Shown one piece after another: positions 16,449 to 25,465 of a stretch of 64,000 nt of DNA. A program made the translations under genes and the position numbers. The notes beneath the pieces were generated by a model. It was not told the DNA's origin and made no database searches. It saw nothing but the letters and a program-made list of their open reading frames with translations. The stretch covers positions 1-64,000 of the forward strand of contig JAHHRN010000001.1 of NCBI GenBank assembly GCA_020025775.1. Direction: 5' to 3'. The stretch is from Acutalibacter sp. (GTDB lineage Bacteria > Bacillota > Clostridia > Oscillospirales > Acutalibacteraceae). Within the stretch, counting starts at the first letter, position 1. Every line of letters starts with the position of its first letter.

Positions 16449-17011
16449 AAAAATTTATAAATTCCGCCTCTGCCTTTTTTCTCGGCGCGGTAATTTCTTT
16501 GGTTTTCTTCCTTTTGCCGCCGTTCATAGCACACACCGCCCTGCCCGACCAGGAGGTTTCCTCGCTTTCTAAAATCCTTTTCGTGCCCCTCTTTTTGATA
16601 GGCACTCTTTGGAGCTTTTTCTATAAAAAGAAAACGGGAAAAGAAAATCTTCTTTATTTGGGGCTACTTTTCACGGGTGTTTTAACCGTGCTTTTGGCGT
16701 TTTTAAATGTCTATCATTTACAAATGGCACTCCCGCTTTTAAAGACCAACTCCATAGAGCTGGTTGTTATGTGGATGGCCCGCGGCTTCGGCGGCCTTTT
16801 GGGACTTTTCTTAGGGCTTTCGTTCGGCAGTCTTTTAGAAAAGCAGATTTTGCCTTTTGTATTTTTAGTAATCGGTGCTGTAGCCGTCGTCCTTTTGGGG
16901 CTTCTCGCACCGAAATGCATTCCCTACGAAGCATTCTTTTACAGCATCGGCTTTTTAAGCCTTGGTTTAGAGCTTTTTGCAGTGTGCAGAAAGCCAAATG
17001 AAAAGGAGTAA
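16445..17011 (+). CDS. Small integral membrane protein, unknown
   Basis: A 188-residue, very hydrophobic protein with about six membrane segments: near residues 7-30, 42-58, 68-88, 103-125, 132-150 and 158-178. I do not recognise a family, and no catalytic or transport motif is visible. It overlaps the GH18 stop by ATGA and has TAAAGGAGG upstream, so it is co-translated with the glycosidase genes. The xylA start follows 5 nt after its stop. It is too short for a complete sugar transporter. A role at the membrane in glycan use is an inference from position only. Confidence 0.7.
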   Translation: MKKFINSASAFFLGAVISLVFFLLPPFIAHTALPDQEVSSLSKILFVPLFLIGTLWSFFYKKKTGKENLLYLGLLFTGVLTVLLAFLNVYHLQMALPLLKTNSIELVVMWMARGFGGLLGLFLGLSFGSLLEKQILPFVFLVIGAVAVVLLGLLAPKCIPYEAFFYSIGFLSLGLELFAVCRKPNEKE

Positions 17012-17016
17012 CTCTT

Positions 17017-18339
17017 ATGTATTTTGAAAAAATCCAGACCATTCCGTTTGAGGGCGTGACCTCACAAAATCCGTTCAGCTTTAAATTCTATGATGCCAAC
17101 CGCATCGTTGGCGGCAAGCCCATGGCTGAACAGCTGCGCTTTGCGATGAGCTACTGGCACACACTTTGTGCTGAGGGTGCCGATATGTTCGGTGCTGGCA
17201 CAATGGATAAAAGCTTCGGCGGCAAAACGCCCCTCGAAATTGCGGAGCACAAGGTCTATGCCGCCTTTGAGATGATGGAAAAGCTCGGTATTCGCTATTT
17301 CTGCTTCCATGACCGAGACATTGCGCCCGAGGGAGCTACACTCCGCGAAACCAATGAGAATTTAGACCATATTGTGCCCATTATCCAAAAGGAAATGGAA
17401 AGAACCGGTATTCGCCTGCTTTGGGGCACGGCAAACTGCTTTAACAATCCCCGTTATATGTGCGGCGCAGGCACTTCTCCTAAGGCGGATGTATTCGCCT
17501 ATGCCGCGGCGCAGATTAAAAAAGCTCTCGAAATCACCACAAAGCTCGGCGGCGAGGGCTATGTATTTTGGGGCGGCAGAGAGGGCTATGACACTCTGCT
17601 CAACACCGACATGGCACTCGAGCAGGACAACATGGCTTACCTTATGAAAATGGCGGTGGAATACGGCAGAAAAATCGGTTTCAAGGGTGATTTCTACATT
17701 GAGCCGAAGCCCAAGGAGCCGACCAAGCATCAGTACGATTTTGACGTGGCTACCGTGCTTGCCTTCCTTCGCAAATACGGCTTAGACAAGGATTTCAAAA
17801 TGAATATCGAAGCGAATCACGCCACCCTTGCCGGTCACACCTTCCAGCATGAGCTTCGTGTGGCACGTGACAACGGCGTATTCGGTTCGATTGATGCCAA
17901 CCAGGGCGATATGCTTCTCGGCTGGGATACCGACCAGTTCCCGACCAATCTCTATGACACGACCCTTTGCATGCTCGAGGTTTTGAAAGCAGGCGGCTTT
18001 ACAAAGGGCGGTCTCAATTTCGATGCTAAGGCAAGACGCGCAAGCAACACCTATGAGGATATTTTCCTTTCCTATATCGCAGGCATGGATGCTTTTGCTT
18101 TAGGTCTTTTGCTTGCCGAAAAGATTCAAAAGGACGGCAAGCTGGACAGCTTTGTAGAAAACCGTTATGCTTCCTATAACAGCGGTATCGGCGCAAAAAT
18201 TAGAAATCATGAAACCTCCTTTGAGGAGCTGGAAGCTTACACCTTAGCCAACGGCGAGCCCAAGGCAGAAAGCGGCAGGCAGGAATATTTAGAAGCGCTT
18301 TTGAACCAGTATATCGCTTCCGCGGGGCAGATCTTATGA
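17017..18339 (+). CDS. xylA: Xylose isomerase
   Basis: A 440-residue xylose isomerase that converts D-xylose to D-xylulose using divalent metal. The characteristic blocks are all present: FCFHDRDIAPEG (catalytic His-Asp), VFWGGREGYDTLLNTD, EPKPKEPTKHQYDFD, NIEANHATLAGHTFQHE and IDANQGDMLLGWDTDQFP. The length matches the class II enzymes of Firmicutes and Bacteroides. ATG 17017 has AAAAGGAGT upstream. The stop overlaps the xylB start by ATGA. Finding it inside a mannosidase operon is unusual and suggests that the substrate glycan also carries xylose. Confidence 0.97.
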   Translation: MYFEKIQTIPFEGVTSQNPFSFKFYDANRIVGGKPMAEQLRFAMSYWHTLCAEGADMFGAGTMDKSFGGKTPLEIAEHKVYAAFEMMEKLGIRYFCFHDRDIAPEGATLRETNENLDHIVPIIQKEMERTGIRLLWGTANCFNNPRYMCGAGTSPKADVFAYAAAQIKKALEITTKLGGEGYVFWGGREGYDTLLNTDMALEQDNMAYLMKMAVEYGRKIGFKGDFYIEPKPKEPTKHQYDFDVATVLAFLRKYGLDKDFKMNIEANHATLAGHTFQHELRVARDNGVFGSIDANQGDMLLGWDTDQFPTNLYDTTLCMLEVLKAGGFTKGGLNFDAKARRASNTYEDIFLSYIAGMDAFALGLLLAEKIQKDGKLDSFVENRYASYNSGIGAKIRNHETSFEELEAYTLANGEPKAESGRQEYLEALLNQYIASAGQIL

Positions 18340-19820
18340 GTTATTTTTTAGGAATTGACCTCGGCACTTCGGGTGTCAAGGCGGTGCTTTTTTCAGAGGA
18401 CGGCCAAATCCTTTGCACCGAAAGTGAAAGCTATCCACTCTACCAGCCCCACAACGGCTGGGCAGAGCAGGACCCCCTCGACTGGAAAAACGGCACATTC
18501 GAGGTTTTAAAACGCATTGCCGCCGCTGTTCCAAAAGAGGAGATTCTCGGCATCGGCGTTTCGGGGCAGATGCACGGACTCGTTGCCTTAGATGCAAACG
18601 GCGAGCCGCTTTGTAACAGTCTCATCTGGTGCGACCAGCGCACGAAAGATGCGGTCGAGGAAATCGAGCGCACGATAGGCAAAGAGCGTTATCTTGAGCT
18701 GACCCTAAATGCACCGAACACCTCGTTCACGCTGTCTAAGCTTCTTTGGCTTCGACAGCACCGACCCGAAATCTACAGTAAGATGCACAAGGTGCTTTTA
18801 CCGAAGGATTATATCAACTACTGCTTAACCGGGCAGTTTGCCACCGATGTTTCCGATGCCAGCGGCACAGGCTATTTCGATGTTACCAACCGCACGTGGT
18901 CCAAGGAAATTTTAGAGGTCTTCTCGATTCCCGAAAGCATTTTGCCAAATGTCTTTGAAAGTGCCGAAAAAATCGGCACTGTTTCCCCTGCGGTTGCAAA
19001 AAAACTGGGGCTTTCAGCTTCTACGGCTGTGGCGGCAGGTGCAGGCGACCAAGCGGCAGCAGCTCTCGGCGGCGGTATTTTAGAAGAAAACACTTCGACC
19101 ATTTCTCTCGGCTCGAGCGGTGTGGTCTTTACGGCACTGAAAAAGCCATGTTTTGACCCCTTAGGCAGAACGCACACCTTCTGTCACGCCGTGCCCGGTA
19201 TGTGGCACATGATGGGCGTAACGCAGGCGTGCGGACTTTCCGTCAGCTGGTTTAAAGAGAATTTTGCCAAAGCCCTTTCCTTTGCCCAGTTGGAAGAAAA
19301 GGCCAAAGAAGAAGACACAACAGGACTTCTCTACCTCCCCTATTTAATGGGTGAGCGCACGCCGCATCTCGATGCCGACTGCCGCGGTGCATTTACCGGT
19401 CTTTCGGCACAGCACAATGTCTACACCTTATATAAAGCCCTGCTCGAGGGAATTTGCTTCAGCCTAAAGGATTGCTTTTCCTTAATCGAGAATACGGGTA
19501 TTAGGCTTTCTTCGGTGCGCGTCTGCGGCGGCGGAACGAAAAGTCCCTTGTGGCTCTCCCTGCTCGCGGATATTTTAGAGCATCCGCTTCAAACGAGCGA
19601 AAGTGCAGAAAGCGGCGCATTGGGCGTTGCCATGCTCGCTTCGGTGGCCTCGAGTGCTTTTCCCTCTGTGCAAACTGCGGCACTTGCGATGCGCCAAGAG
19701 CAGAAGCCGATTTTAACAACTCCCACAGAAAGTGCAGAAGAAAAAGCCGCACTTTCTGCGCGCTACACCGTTTACAAAGCCTTATACAGAGGCATTAAAA
19801 CCGCTTACAGCGGGAAATAA
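18336..19820 (+). CDS. xylB: Xylulokinase
   Basis: A 494-residue FGGY carbohydrate kinase that phosphorylates D-xylulose. FLGIDLGTSGVKAVLF is the ATP phosphate-binding start. ISGQMHGLV-type GVSGQMHGLV and LIWCDQRT match xylulokinase rather than gluconate or glycerol kinase. The catalytic Asp is in AGAGDQAAAALG, and CGGGTKSPLW is the second FGGY signature. It is translationally coupled to xylA (ATGA). The product xylulose 5-phosphate enters the pentose phosphate or phosphoketolase route. Confidence 0.96.
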   Translation: MSYFLGIDLGTSGVKAVLFSEDGQILCTESESYPLYQPHNGWAEQDPLDWKNGTFEVLKRIAAAVPKEEILGIGVSGQMHGLVALDANGEPLCNSLIWCDQRTKDAVEEIERTIGKERYLELTLNAPNTSFTLSKLLWLRQHRPEIYSKMHKVLLPKDYINYCLTGQFATDVSDASGTGYFDVTNRTWSKEILEVFSIPESILPNVFESAEKIGTVSPAVAKKLGLSASTAVAAGAGDQAAAALGGGILEENTSTISLGSSGVVFTALKKPCFDPLGRTHTFCHAVPGMWHMMGVTQACGLSVSWFKENFAKALSFAQLEEKAKEEDTTGLLYLPYLMGERTPHLDADCRGAFTGLSAQHNVYTLYKALLEGICFSLKDCFSLIENTGIRLSSVRVCGGGTKSPLWLSLLADILEHPLQTSESAESGALGVAMLASVASSAFPSVQTAALAMRQEQKPILTTPTESAEEKAALSARYTVYKALYRGIKTAYSGK

Positions 19821-19843
19821 AGGAAAAAGAGAGAGGAAAAACC

Positions 19844-20932
19844 ATGAAAAAGAAACTTTCTAAGAAAGCAAAAATTGCGATTTCTGTCATTTGTGTTATA
19901 CTGTTACTTGTTCTTTCTGTTGCCGGCGTTTGGGCAGTCCCCGTCAAGGGCGAAGTGAGCACAGACCACTGGCACAGCAAGATGGAATATACCAAGGATT
20001 ACGCCTTCTCCGTAGAGAAACAGCCGGGCAAGGATTTTGAAATTCTCACCTTCTCCGACACACAGCTGAGCGACACGGCAGACTTTTTCGGTTTAATCGG
20101 CAACCCTTATGAAACCATGGAAAAGCTCGTGGAAGAAAAGAAGCCGGATTTAATCATCGTTATGGGTGACGTCACTTGGATGATGCTCACGAAGGTTTCG
20201 GTCAAGCAGTTTGTGAAATTCATGGACAGCTTCGGCATCCCGTGGGCACCGATTATGGGCAACCATGAGGATGAAAAAGAACAGGGCTACCCCTGCTCCG
20301 TAGACAAGAACTGGGTGGCAGATGAATTTTTAAAATCCGAACACTGCCTTTTCAAAAAAGGTCCCAACAACATCGGCGGTGTCGGCAACTATGTCATTAA
20401 TGTTACCGAAAACGGCAAGACGGTAGAAACCCTTGTTCTTATGGATTCTCACGCAGGCAGAGCCTACCCCGAGCTTGGCGGCGAAATTAAATACGATTAT
20501 ATTTACGACAGCCAAATGGACTGGTACAAATGGATTATCGAGGGTGAAAAGAAGTTAAACGGCGGCAAGACCCCCGAAAGCATGCTGTTTATTCACATTC
20601 CGCTTTGCGAATACGATGACGCTTACAACATGTGGGAAAAGAGCGGCTTTGATCCGGCTATCGGCTTCGGCGAAAAAAATGAAAACGTCTGCCCTGGCTA
20701 TCAAAACTCCGGCATGTTCGATTTAATTAAGGAACTCGGCAGTACAAAATACGTATTCGCCGCACATGACCACGCCAACAACTTCTCCGTACAGTATGAG
20801 GGCGTTCAGCTTTCCTACACCATGAAAACCGGCGACCGTTGTTCCGGTAAAGCGGAGTTAAACGGCGGCACAAGAATTTATATTGGTGACAAAGTAGAAA
20901 TTGCACACGATTATATTCAAACAGAGAAATAA
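19844..20932 (+). CDS. Membrane-anchored calcineurin-like phosphoesterase
   Basis: A 362-residue metallophosphoesterase with a single N-terminal anchor (residues 10-33) after a lysine-rich start, so it faces outside. Metal-binding motifs are D72 (TFSDTQLS), D109 (MGDVTW), N140-H141 (MGNHED), a mid FIHIPL and the late FAAHDHAN. It is 142 residues shorter than the phosphoesterase at 7119 and lacks that protein's beta-rich tail, so the two are not close duplicates. It lies 23 nt after xylB and 25 nt before the GH2 gene, in the same operon. This links a phosphatase or phosphodiesterase step to glycan use, for example on phosphorylated sugars. Confidence 0.87.
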   Translation: MKKKLSKKAKIAISVICVILLLVLSVAGVWAVPVKGEVSTDHWHSKMEYTKDYAFSVEKQPGKDFEILTFSDTQLSDTADFFGLIGNPYETMEKLVEEKKPDLIIVMGDVTWMMLTKVSVKQFVKFMDSFGIPWAPIMGNHEDEKEQGYPCSVDKNWVADEFLKSEHCLFKKGPNNIGGVGNYVINVTENGKTVETLVLMDSHAGRAYPELGGEIKYDYIYDSQMDWYKWIIEGEKKLNGGKTPESMLFIHIPLCEYDDAYNMWEKSGFDPAIGFGEKNENVCPGYQNSGMFDLIKELGSTKYVFAAHDHANNFSVQYEGVQLSYTMKTGDRCSGKAELNGGTRIYIGDKVEIAHDYIQTEK

Positions 20933-20957
20933 TTACATAAACCCAAGGAGGCACACG

Positions 20958-23423
20958 ATGACCTATTCTTTAAACGGCACATGGACTTTAAAACGCGAAA
21001 AGACAAATGACCTTTATGAGGTCTCTGTCCCAAGCGATACCTATACGCAGCTTTTAGAAGCCAAGGTCATTCCCGACCCCTTTTACAGCACCAACGAAAA
21101 AGACGTGCAGTGGGTCGGCAGTGAAGATTTCACCTATACACGCACCTTTACTTTAAGTGAAGCAGACCTCAATAAAAGAAAGCTTCTGCTTTCCTGCAAG
21201 GCGCTCGATACGCTTTGCAAGCTCTATGTGAATGACACACTCGTCGGCGAAGGCAAAAACGCTTTTTTGCAGTATAATTTTGATATTAAATCCGCCGCAA
21301 GAGTCGGTGAAAACACCGTCACCGTAAAGTTTTTAGCACCTGTTCCCTATGCGGAAAACTTACAAAAGGAAAAGCCGCTCCCCAAGAACAACAATGGCAC
21401 AGACGGCATCGCTTATCTTCGTAAGCCCGCCTGCCACTTCGGTTGGGACTGGGGTCCGTCGCTTCCGCTTTCGGGCATTACCGACAGCATTGAGATTCTC
21501 TCTTTCGACAACCGTTTAGAGGATTTAGAGCTTCGCCAGATTCACGAAAACGGCAAGGTGCGCTTGCAGATAAAGCCCCTTGTAGACGGCGAGGGCGAAG
21601 TGCGCGGTAAGGTGATTTGCCCCGACGGCGCAGAGCTTCCCTTTGCGGGCGAAAGCGAAATTTTGATTGAAAATCCCGAGCTTTGGTGGACAAAAGAGCT
21701 TTCCGGCAAAGAGACCCAGCCGCTCTACACGGTAACGGCTTCCCTCGAGGATTCCTCCGTCACCAAGGAAATCGGTCTTCGCACCATTCGCTTAGACCGC
21801 AAGGAAGATAAGTTCGGCGGCAATTTCTGCTTCTATCTCAACGATGTGCCGATTTTTGCCAAGGGTGCCAGCTGGATTTTACCCGATTCCTTAATGGGCA
21901 GAGTCACAAAGGATACTTATGATTACTACATCGACTCCGCACTCGCGGCAAACTTCAATATGCTCCGCATCTGGGGCGGCGCTTACTACGGTACCGATTA
22001 TTTCTATGAGCAGTGTGATAAAAAGGGTCTCCTTGTTTGGCAGGACTTCATGTTCGCCTGCCTTATGTATCCGTTTTATGAGGATGATTTCAGAGAAAAT
22101 GTGATGAAAGAGGTGCATTATCAGGTCGCACGCCTCAAGCATCACGCTTCTCTCTGCCTTTGGGCGGGCAACAACGAAATCGAAACCATGTTCTCCTATA
22201 TGCCCGAAAAGCTCAAAATCGTGCAGTGGTATAAAAAATTCTTCTATGAGATTTTGAAGAACGAAATGGCAGTGCTCGACCCCGACACGCCGTATATCGA
22301 GACCTCGCCCATCGGCAAATCCTTCCGCAAGGGCGTTACGGGCGACAGCTACGGCGACACCCACATGTGGAACGTTTGGCACGGGCAGAAGCCTTTAAAC
22401 TACTACCGCAAGCGCATGACGCGTTTCTGCAGTGAATTTGGCTTAGAATCCCTCCCCTCTGCGGATGCCGTTCGCACCTTTGCCGAGGAAAAGGATATGG
22501 GGCTTACCACCGAAGTCTTTAATGCACACCAAAAATGCCCCTGCGGTAATCGCAAAATGCTCTTTTATCTGCTCGAGAAATTCTACGAGGCAGAGCATTT
22601 TAAAGATATGATTTACATGACCGGGCTTATCCAAAAGGAATGTATTGCCGACGCTACCGAGCATTGGCGCAGAAATCGTGGCAGATGCAACGGCTCGCTG
22701 TTCTGGCAATATAACGACTGCTGGCAGGCACCGTCTTGGTCGAGTGTGGACTACCTCGGTAAGTGGAAGCCCCTCCAGTATCATGCCCGTCACTTCTTCG
22801 AACCGCTCAGCGTTTCGGTTTGTGAATCGAAAAAGGATTATAAAATTTTCTGCATCAACGACTTAAAGGAAGAAAAGAAAGTCTCCGTGCTTTATAAGCT
22901 CCAAACCTTAGACGGCAAGGTGATTTTAGAAAAGAAAGTAGAGAAAGCCTTAGCGCCTTGCAACAGTATTTGCGTAGCGGAGGAAGCCGTTTCGGGTGAC
23001 CTTACGAATCTGGTTTTATCGGTAAAAATGCTCGAAAACGAAAGAATCGTTTCCGAACGCACTAAGATTTTCGTACCCGACAAGGACTTAAAGCTTCAAA
23101 AGGCAACCGTGCAGAAGGAAGTGACCAAAACTGCCGACGGTCTTACCATTCGCCTGCTTTCCCCCGTATTCTGCCGCAGTGTCATGGTCGATATTGAAAA
23201 CGAGCGAGAACCGTTCTCCGACAACTATTTCGACCTGCTGCCCGGCGAGGAAAAGGTCATCACCTTAAAGACCCAAAAGCCCTACAGTGCCGAAGCGGTT
23301 ACTATAAAATCTCTTGCGGATATTCCCGTAAAGGCTGACAAGCGAAAAGCCAAGCTTTTCCGCTTTAAATTCGCCTTAGAGCCTTTAAATATCGGCAACT
23401 GGATTTGGTATTCCGTAAACTAA
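20958..23423 (+). CDS. GH2 beta-mannosidase
   Basis: An 821-residue cytoplasmic family 2 beta-mannosidase. The N-terminal sugar-binding domain contains YTRTFTL and CHFGWDWGP, which is diagnostic for the mannosidase branch. The immunoglobulin-like middle domain is followed by the TIM barrel with acid/base E407 in WAGNNEIE and nucleophile E493 in CSEFGLES. GSLFWQYNDCW later in the barrel is also typical. The frame is open from 20901, but ATG 20958 has AAGGAGG and starts at the family's usual position (MTYSLNGTW). It is the last gene of the LacI operon and can cleave the Man-beta-1,4-GlcNAc bond of an N-glycan core or mannan oligosaccharides. Confidence 0.95.
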   Translation: MTYSLNGTWTLKREKTNDLYEVSVPSDTYTQLLEAKVIPDPFYSTNEKDVQWVGSEDFTYTRTFTLSEADLNKRKLLLSCKALDTLCKLYVNDTLVGEGKNAFLQYNFDIKSAARVGENTVTVKFLAPVPYAENLQKEKPLPKNNNGTDGIAYLRKPACHFGWDWGPSLPLSGITDSIEILSFDNRLEDLELRQIHENGKVRLQIKPLVDGEGEVRGKVICPDGAELPFAGESEILIENPELWWTKELSGKETQPLYTVTASLEDSSVTKEIGLRTIRLDRKEDKFGGNFCFYLNDVPIFAKGASWILPDSLMGRVTKDTYDYYIDSALAANFNMLRIWGGAYYGTDYFYEQCDKKGLLVWQDFMFACLMYPFYEDDFRENVMKEVHYQVARLKHHASLCLWAGNNEIETMFSYMPEKLKIVQWYKKFFYEILKNEMAVLDPDTPYIETSPIGKSFRKGVTGDSYGDTHMWNVWHGQKPLNYYRKRMTRFCSEFGLESLPSADAVRTFAEEKDMGLTTEVFNAHQKCPCGNRKMLFYLLEKFYEAEHFKDMIYMTGLIQKECIADATEHWRRNRGRCNGSLFWQYNDCWQAPSWSSVDYLGKWKPLQYHARHFFEPLSVSVCESKKDYKIFCINDLKEEKKVSVLYKLQTLDGKVILEKKVEKALAPCNSICVAEEAVSGDLTNLVLSVKMLENERIVSERTKIFVPDKDLKLQKATVQKEVTKTADGLTIRLLSPVFCRSVMVDIENEREPFSDNYFDLLPGEEKVITLKTQKPYSAEAVTIKSLADIPVKADKRKAKLFRFKFALEPLNIGNWIWYSVN

Positions 23424-23427
23424 AAAA

Positions 23428-23463
23428 ACACCCCGTCAAAGGTAAAAGCTTTGGCGGGGTTTC
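23428..23463 (+). terminator. Terminator of the glycan operon
   Basis: ACCCCGTCAAAG and CTTTGGCGGGGT pair with one G-T wobble around a GTAAAAG loop and end in TTTC. It lies 5 nt after the GH2 stop. Confidence 0.88.
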
Positions 23464-23546
23464 TTGTATTTCTGGAAAATTTATGCTACACTATGAAAAA
23501 AATCAAAGCCCATACATACGCGAGCTTTTTAGAAAGAAGGGTCTTT

Positions 23547-24569
23547 ATGGAACCGCGATTTCAATTATCTTATTCGCTGACCAAAAAAAGCTATAAACAG
23601 TTTCTGCGCTCTATGCCGTCACAGACGCTGACCATCGTGTTTTTTATTTTGTTTTTTGCTTATTTTTTGATAAACGGCTTAATCATTTGCCTTGAGAAAT
23701 TCCACTGGACGGCGCTCGTTTTCTTTGCCTTTGCACTTTTGGATTTGATTTTATTCTGTCTATGGAAAAAGGCGCAAAAGCACCTTAGCTATAAAGCTTA
23801 TGCCGCGCAGTTTTTAGATGCAGACGGCAGTGCCTCTTTAACCTTTACCGACGAGCAGATTTTACTTTCTGCCGGTGAAAACAGCCGCGACTATGCCTAC
23901 ACTCAGCTGGAGGAGGCTATAGAATTGCCTGCCTGTTTTCAGCTTATTTTAGACGGAAAGCCGCTTCTTTTGCCGAAAGGCTGTTTCACACAAGAAGCAA
24001 TTTTAAATTTTCGTCTTTTCCTCATGCCAAAGGTGCATGCCAAGGGCGAACCGACTGCACAAAAAGAGCTAAAGTGGCGTCGTATTTTCCTATGCACAGC
24101 ATTGGTAACAGTTTTCCTCAGTATGTTTCTGCCGCACGCCACCACGCAGACAAACAAAGCGCCGAAAAATCCGGCTTTAGCCTATGCACAGTACTACTAT
24201 CCACACGATCAAATGACGGTTTTAAAAACACAGCATCTGCCGCAAGGTGAAATCAGCTACATACACAATCAAACAGGCAACATTCTAAGTGCTTATGTTT
24301 GGGTGCCCGGCAAGTCCGGAGAAATTACGGAATCCTCTGCCTTTTATTCTGTAGAGACGCTCGCCGAGCAAGCCGAACAGCAACAGAAACTTCTTCTTTT
24401 CTCGATGCTTGGGGAAAAGGAAGACAGTCTTCTCAGCTTCGGTGTGCTCTATGCCGACAGTGCCTTAAAATCGCAAATTCCCGTGGAAAATTTAGAGACT
24501 GTACCCTTCTCGGCAAATGGTAAAGACTATCTTTTGTATTTTGAAAAGCATACGGAGGTTAACGCATGA
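23547..24569 (+). CDS. YcxB-like membrane protein
   Basis: A 340-residue protein when started at ATG 23547, which has AGAAAGAAGGG upstream; the open frame begins earlier at 23451 inside the terminator region. Two hydrophobic segments at about residues 26-70 are followed by a YcxB-type soluble domain: FTDEQILLSAGENS, then DYAYTQLEEAIELPACFQLIL, then LPKGCFT. A third membrane segment lies near residues 180-197. The C-terminal 130 residues are probably external and unassigned. The YcxB family has no established function. It is coupled by ATGA to the next gene. Confidence 0.75.
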   Translation: MEPRFQLSYSLTKKSYKQFLRSMPSQTLTIVFFILFFAYFLINGLIICLEKFHWTALVFFAFALLDLILFCLWKKAQKHLSYKAYAAQFLDADGSASLTFTDEQILLSAGENSRDYAYTQLEEAIELPACFQLILDGKPLLLPKGCFTQEAILNFRLFLMPKVHAKGEPTAQKELKWRRIFLCTALVTVFLSMFLPHATTQTNKAPKNPALAYAQYYYPHDQMTVLKTQHLPQGEISYIHNQTGNILSAYVWVPGKSGEITESSAFYSVETLAEQAEQQQKLLLFSMLGEKEDSLLSFGVLYADSALKSQIPVENLETVPFSANGKDYLLYFEKHTEVNA

Positions 24570-25465
24570 TTAATTTACTGTTTCTTTATAAGGATTATCA
24601 AATTGCCTATTTCGTCAGCGCCTTTCTGCTGCTGTTTCCCCTTCTTTTCGGTGCAGTATTTACAGGGAATATGTGGCTCGCTCTTTTGGGCTTTCTTCTC
24701 CTCTTTGCCGATGCATTTCTCTTTAGAATGCTTGCCAAAAAGCGCTTTCAAAAATACACGGACCTCTACAACAACTGCCAAATTGCAGAATATTTAAAGG
24801 CTTCGGAGCAGTTTCTTTCCAAAGCGAAGAATCCGGCATATACAGAATATTTCAAAAATAGCATTTTTGCCGCCTGTATGATGCAGCCGGATTTTGCGCG
24901 GGCAGGCCGTGTGCTTACCGGCATGCAGCCCGTTTCACAGAATCCGCAAAATGAAATGGCCTATTACTCGAATCTTTGCGTCTATTTTACCAAAACGCAG
25001 AATTTTTCACAGGCACAAGCAGCCTTAGACAGTCTCAAATCCATGCTGAATCGCCCGAAGCTTCCCGAGGTGCTTCGCACACTGACTTTGCATCAAATCG
25101 AGACCTGCACACAGGCTCTCCAGTCGGAACAGGGCAATTACGACGGTGCGAAAACTTTTTGGGAAAACGAATTGCTTGGGGCAACAACCACACTCCAAAA
25201 GGTTGTCATCCATGCACATTTGCAGGACATCTGCCTGCATGAAAATCTTTTGCCGGAAGCGAAAGAGCACGCGGCATTTATTCTACAAAACGGCGGCGAC
25301 ACCTATTTTGTAAAGAATGCAGAGAAAGTCATGCAGATGCCCGACCTCGTCGAAGCAGAACTGCCTGCACAAGAAGCCCTAGAAAAGCAAAGCGAAGCTG
25401 AACCGTCGGAAGTCGCACAGGCGGAAGAACATAAGGCAGAAACAGACCACGAGGAAAACGTATGA
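24566..25465 (+). CDS. Membrane-anchored TPR-like protein
   Basis: A 299-residue protein with two N-terminal membrane segments (about 13-32 and 36-54) and a helical cytoplasmic part. AAC-MMQPDFARAGRVL, YYSNLCVYFTKTQNFSQAQ and HQIETCTQALQSEQGNYD have the A/L/Y spacing of tetratricopeptide repeats, though degenerate. The last 40 residues are acidic and probably disordered (many E and A). It overlaps its neighbours on both sides (ATGA each), forming a three-gene translational unit with the YcxB-like and YgjP-like proteins. A scaffold role is possible; no enzymatic motif is visible. Confidence 0.75.
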   Translation: MINLLFLYKDYQIAYFVSAFLLLFPLLFGAVFTGNMWLALLGFLLLFADAFLFRMLAKKRFQKYTDLYNNCQIAEYLKASEQFLSKAKNPAYTEYFKNSIFAACMMQPDFARAGRVLTGMQPVSQNPQNEMAYYSNLCVYFTKTQNFSQAQAALDSLKSMLNRPKLPEVLRTLTLHQIETCTQALQSEQGNYDGAKTFWENELLGATTTLQKVVIHAHLQDICLHENLLPEAKEHAAFILQNGGDTYFVKNAEKVMQMPDLVEAELPAQEALEKQSEAEPSEVAQAEEHKAETDHEENV

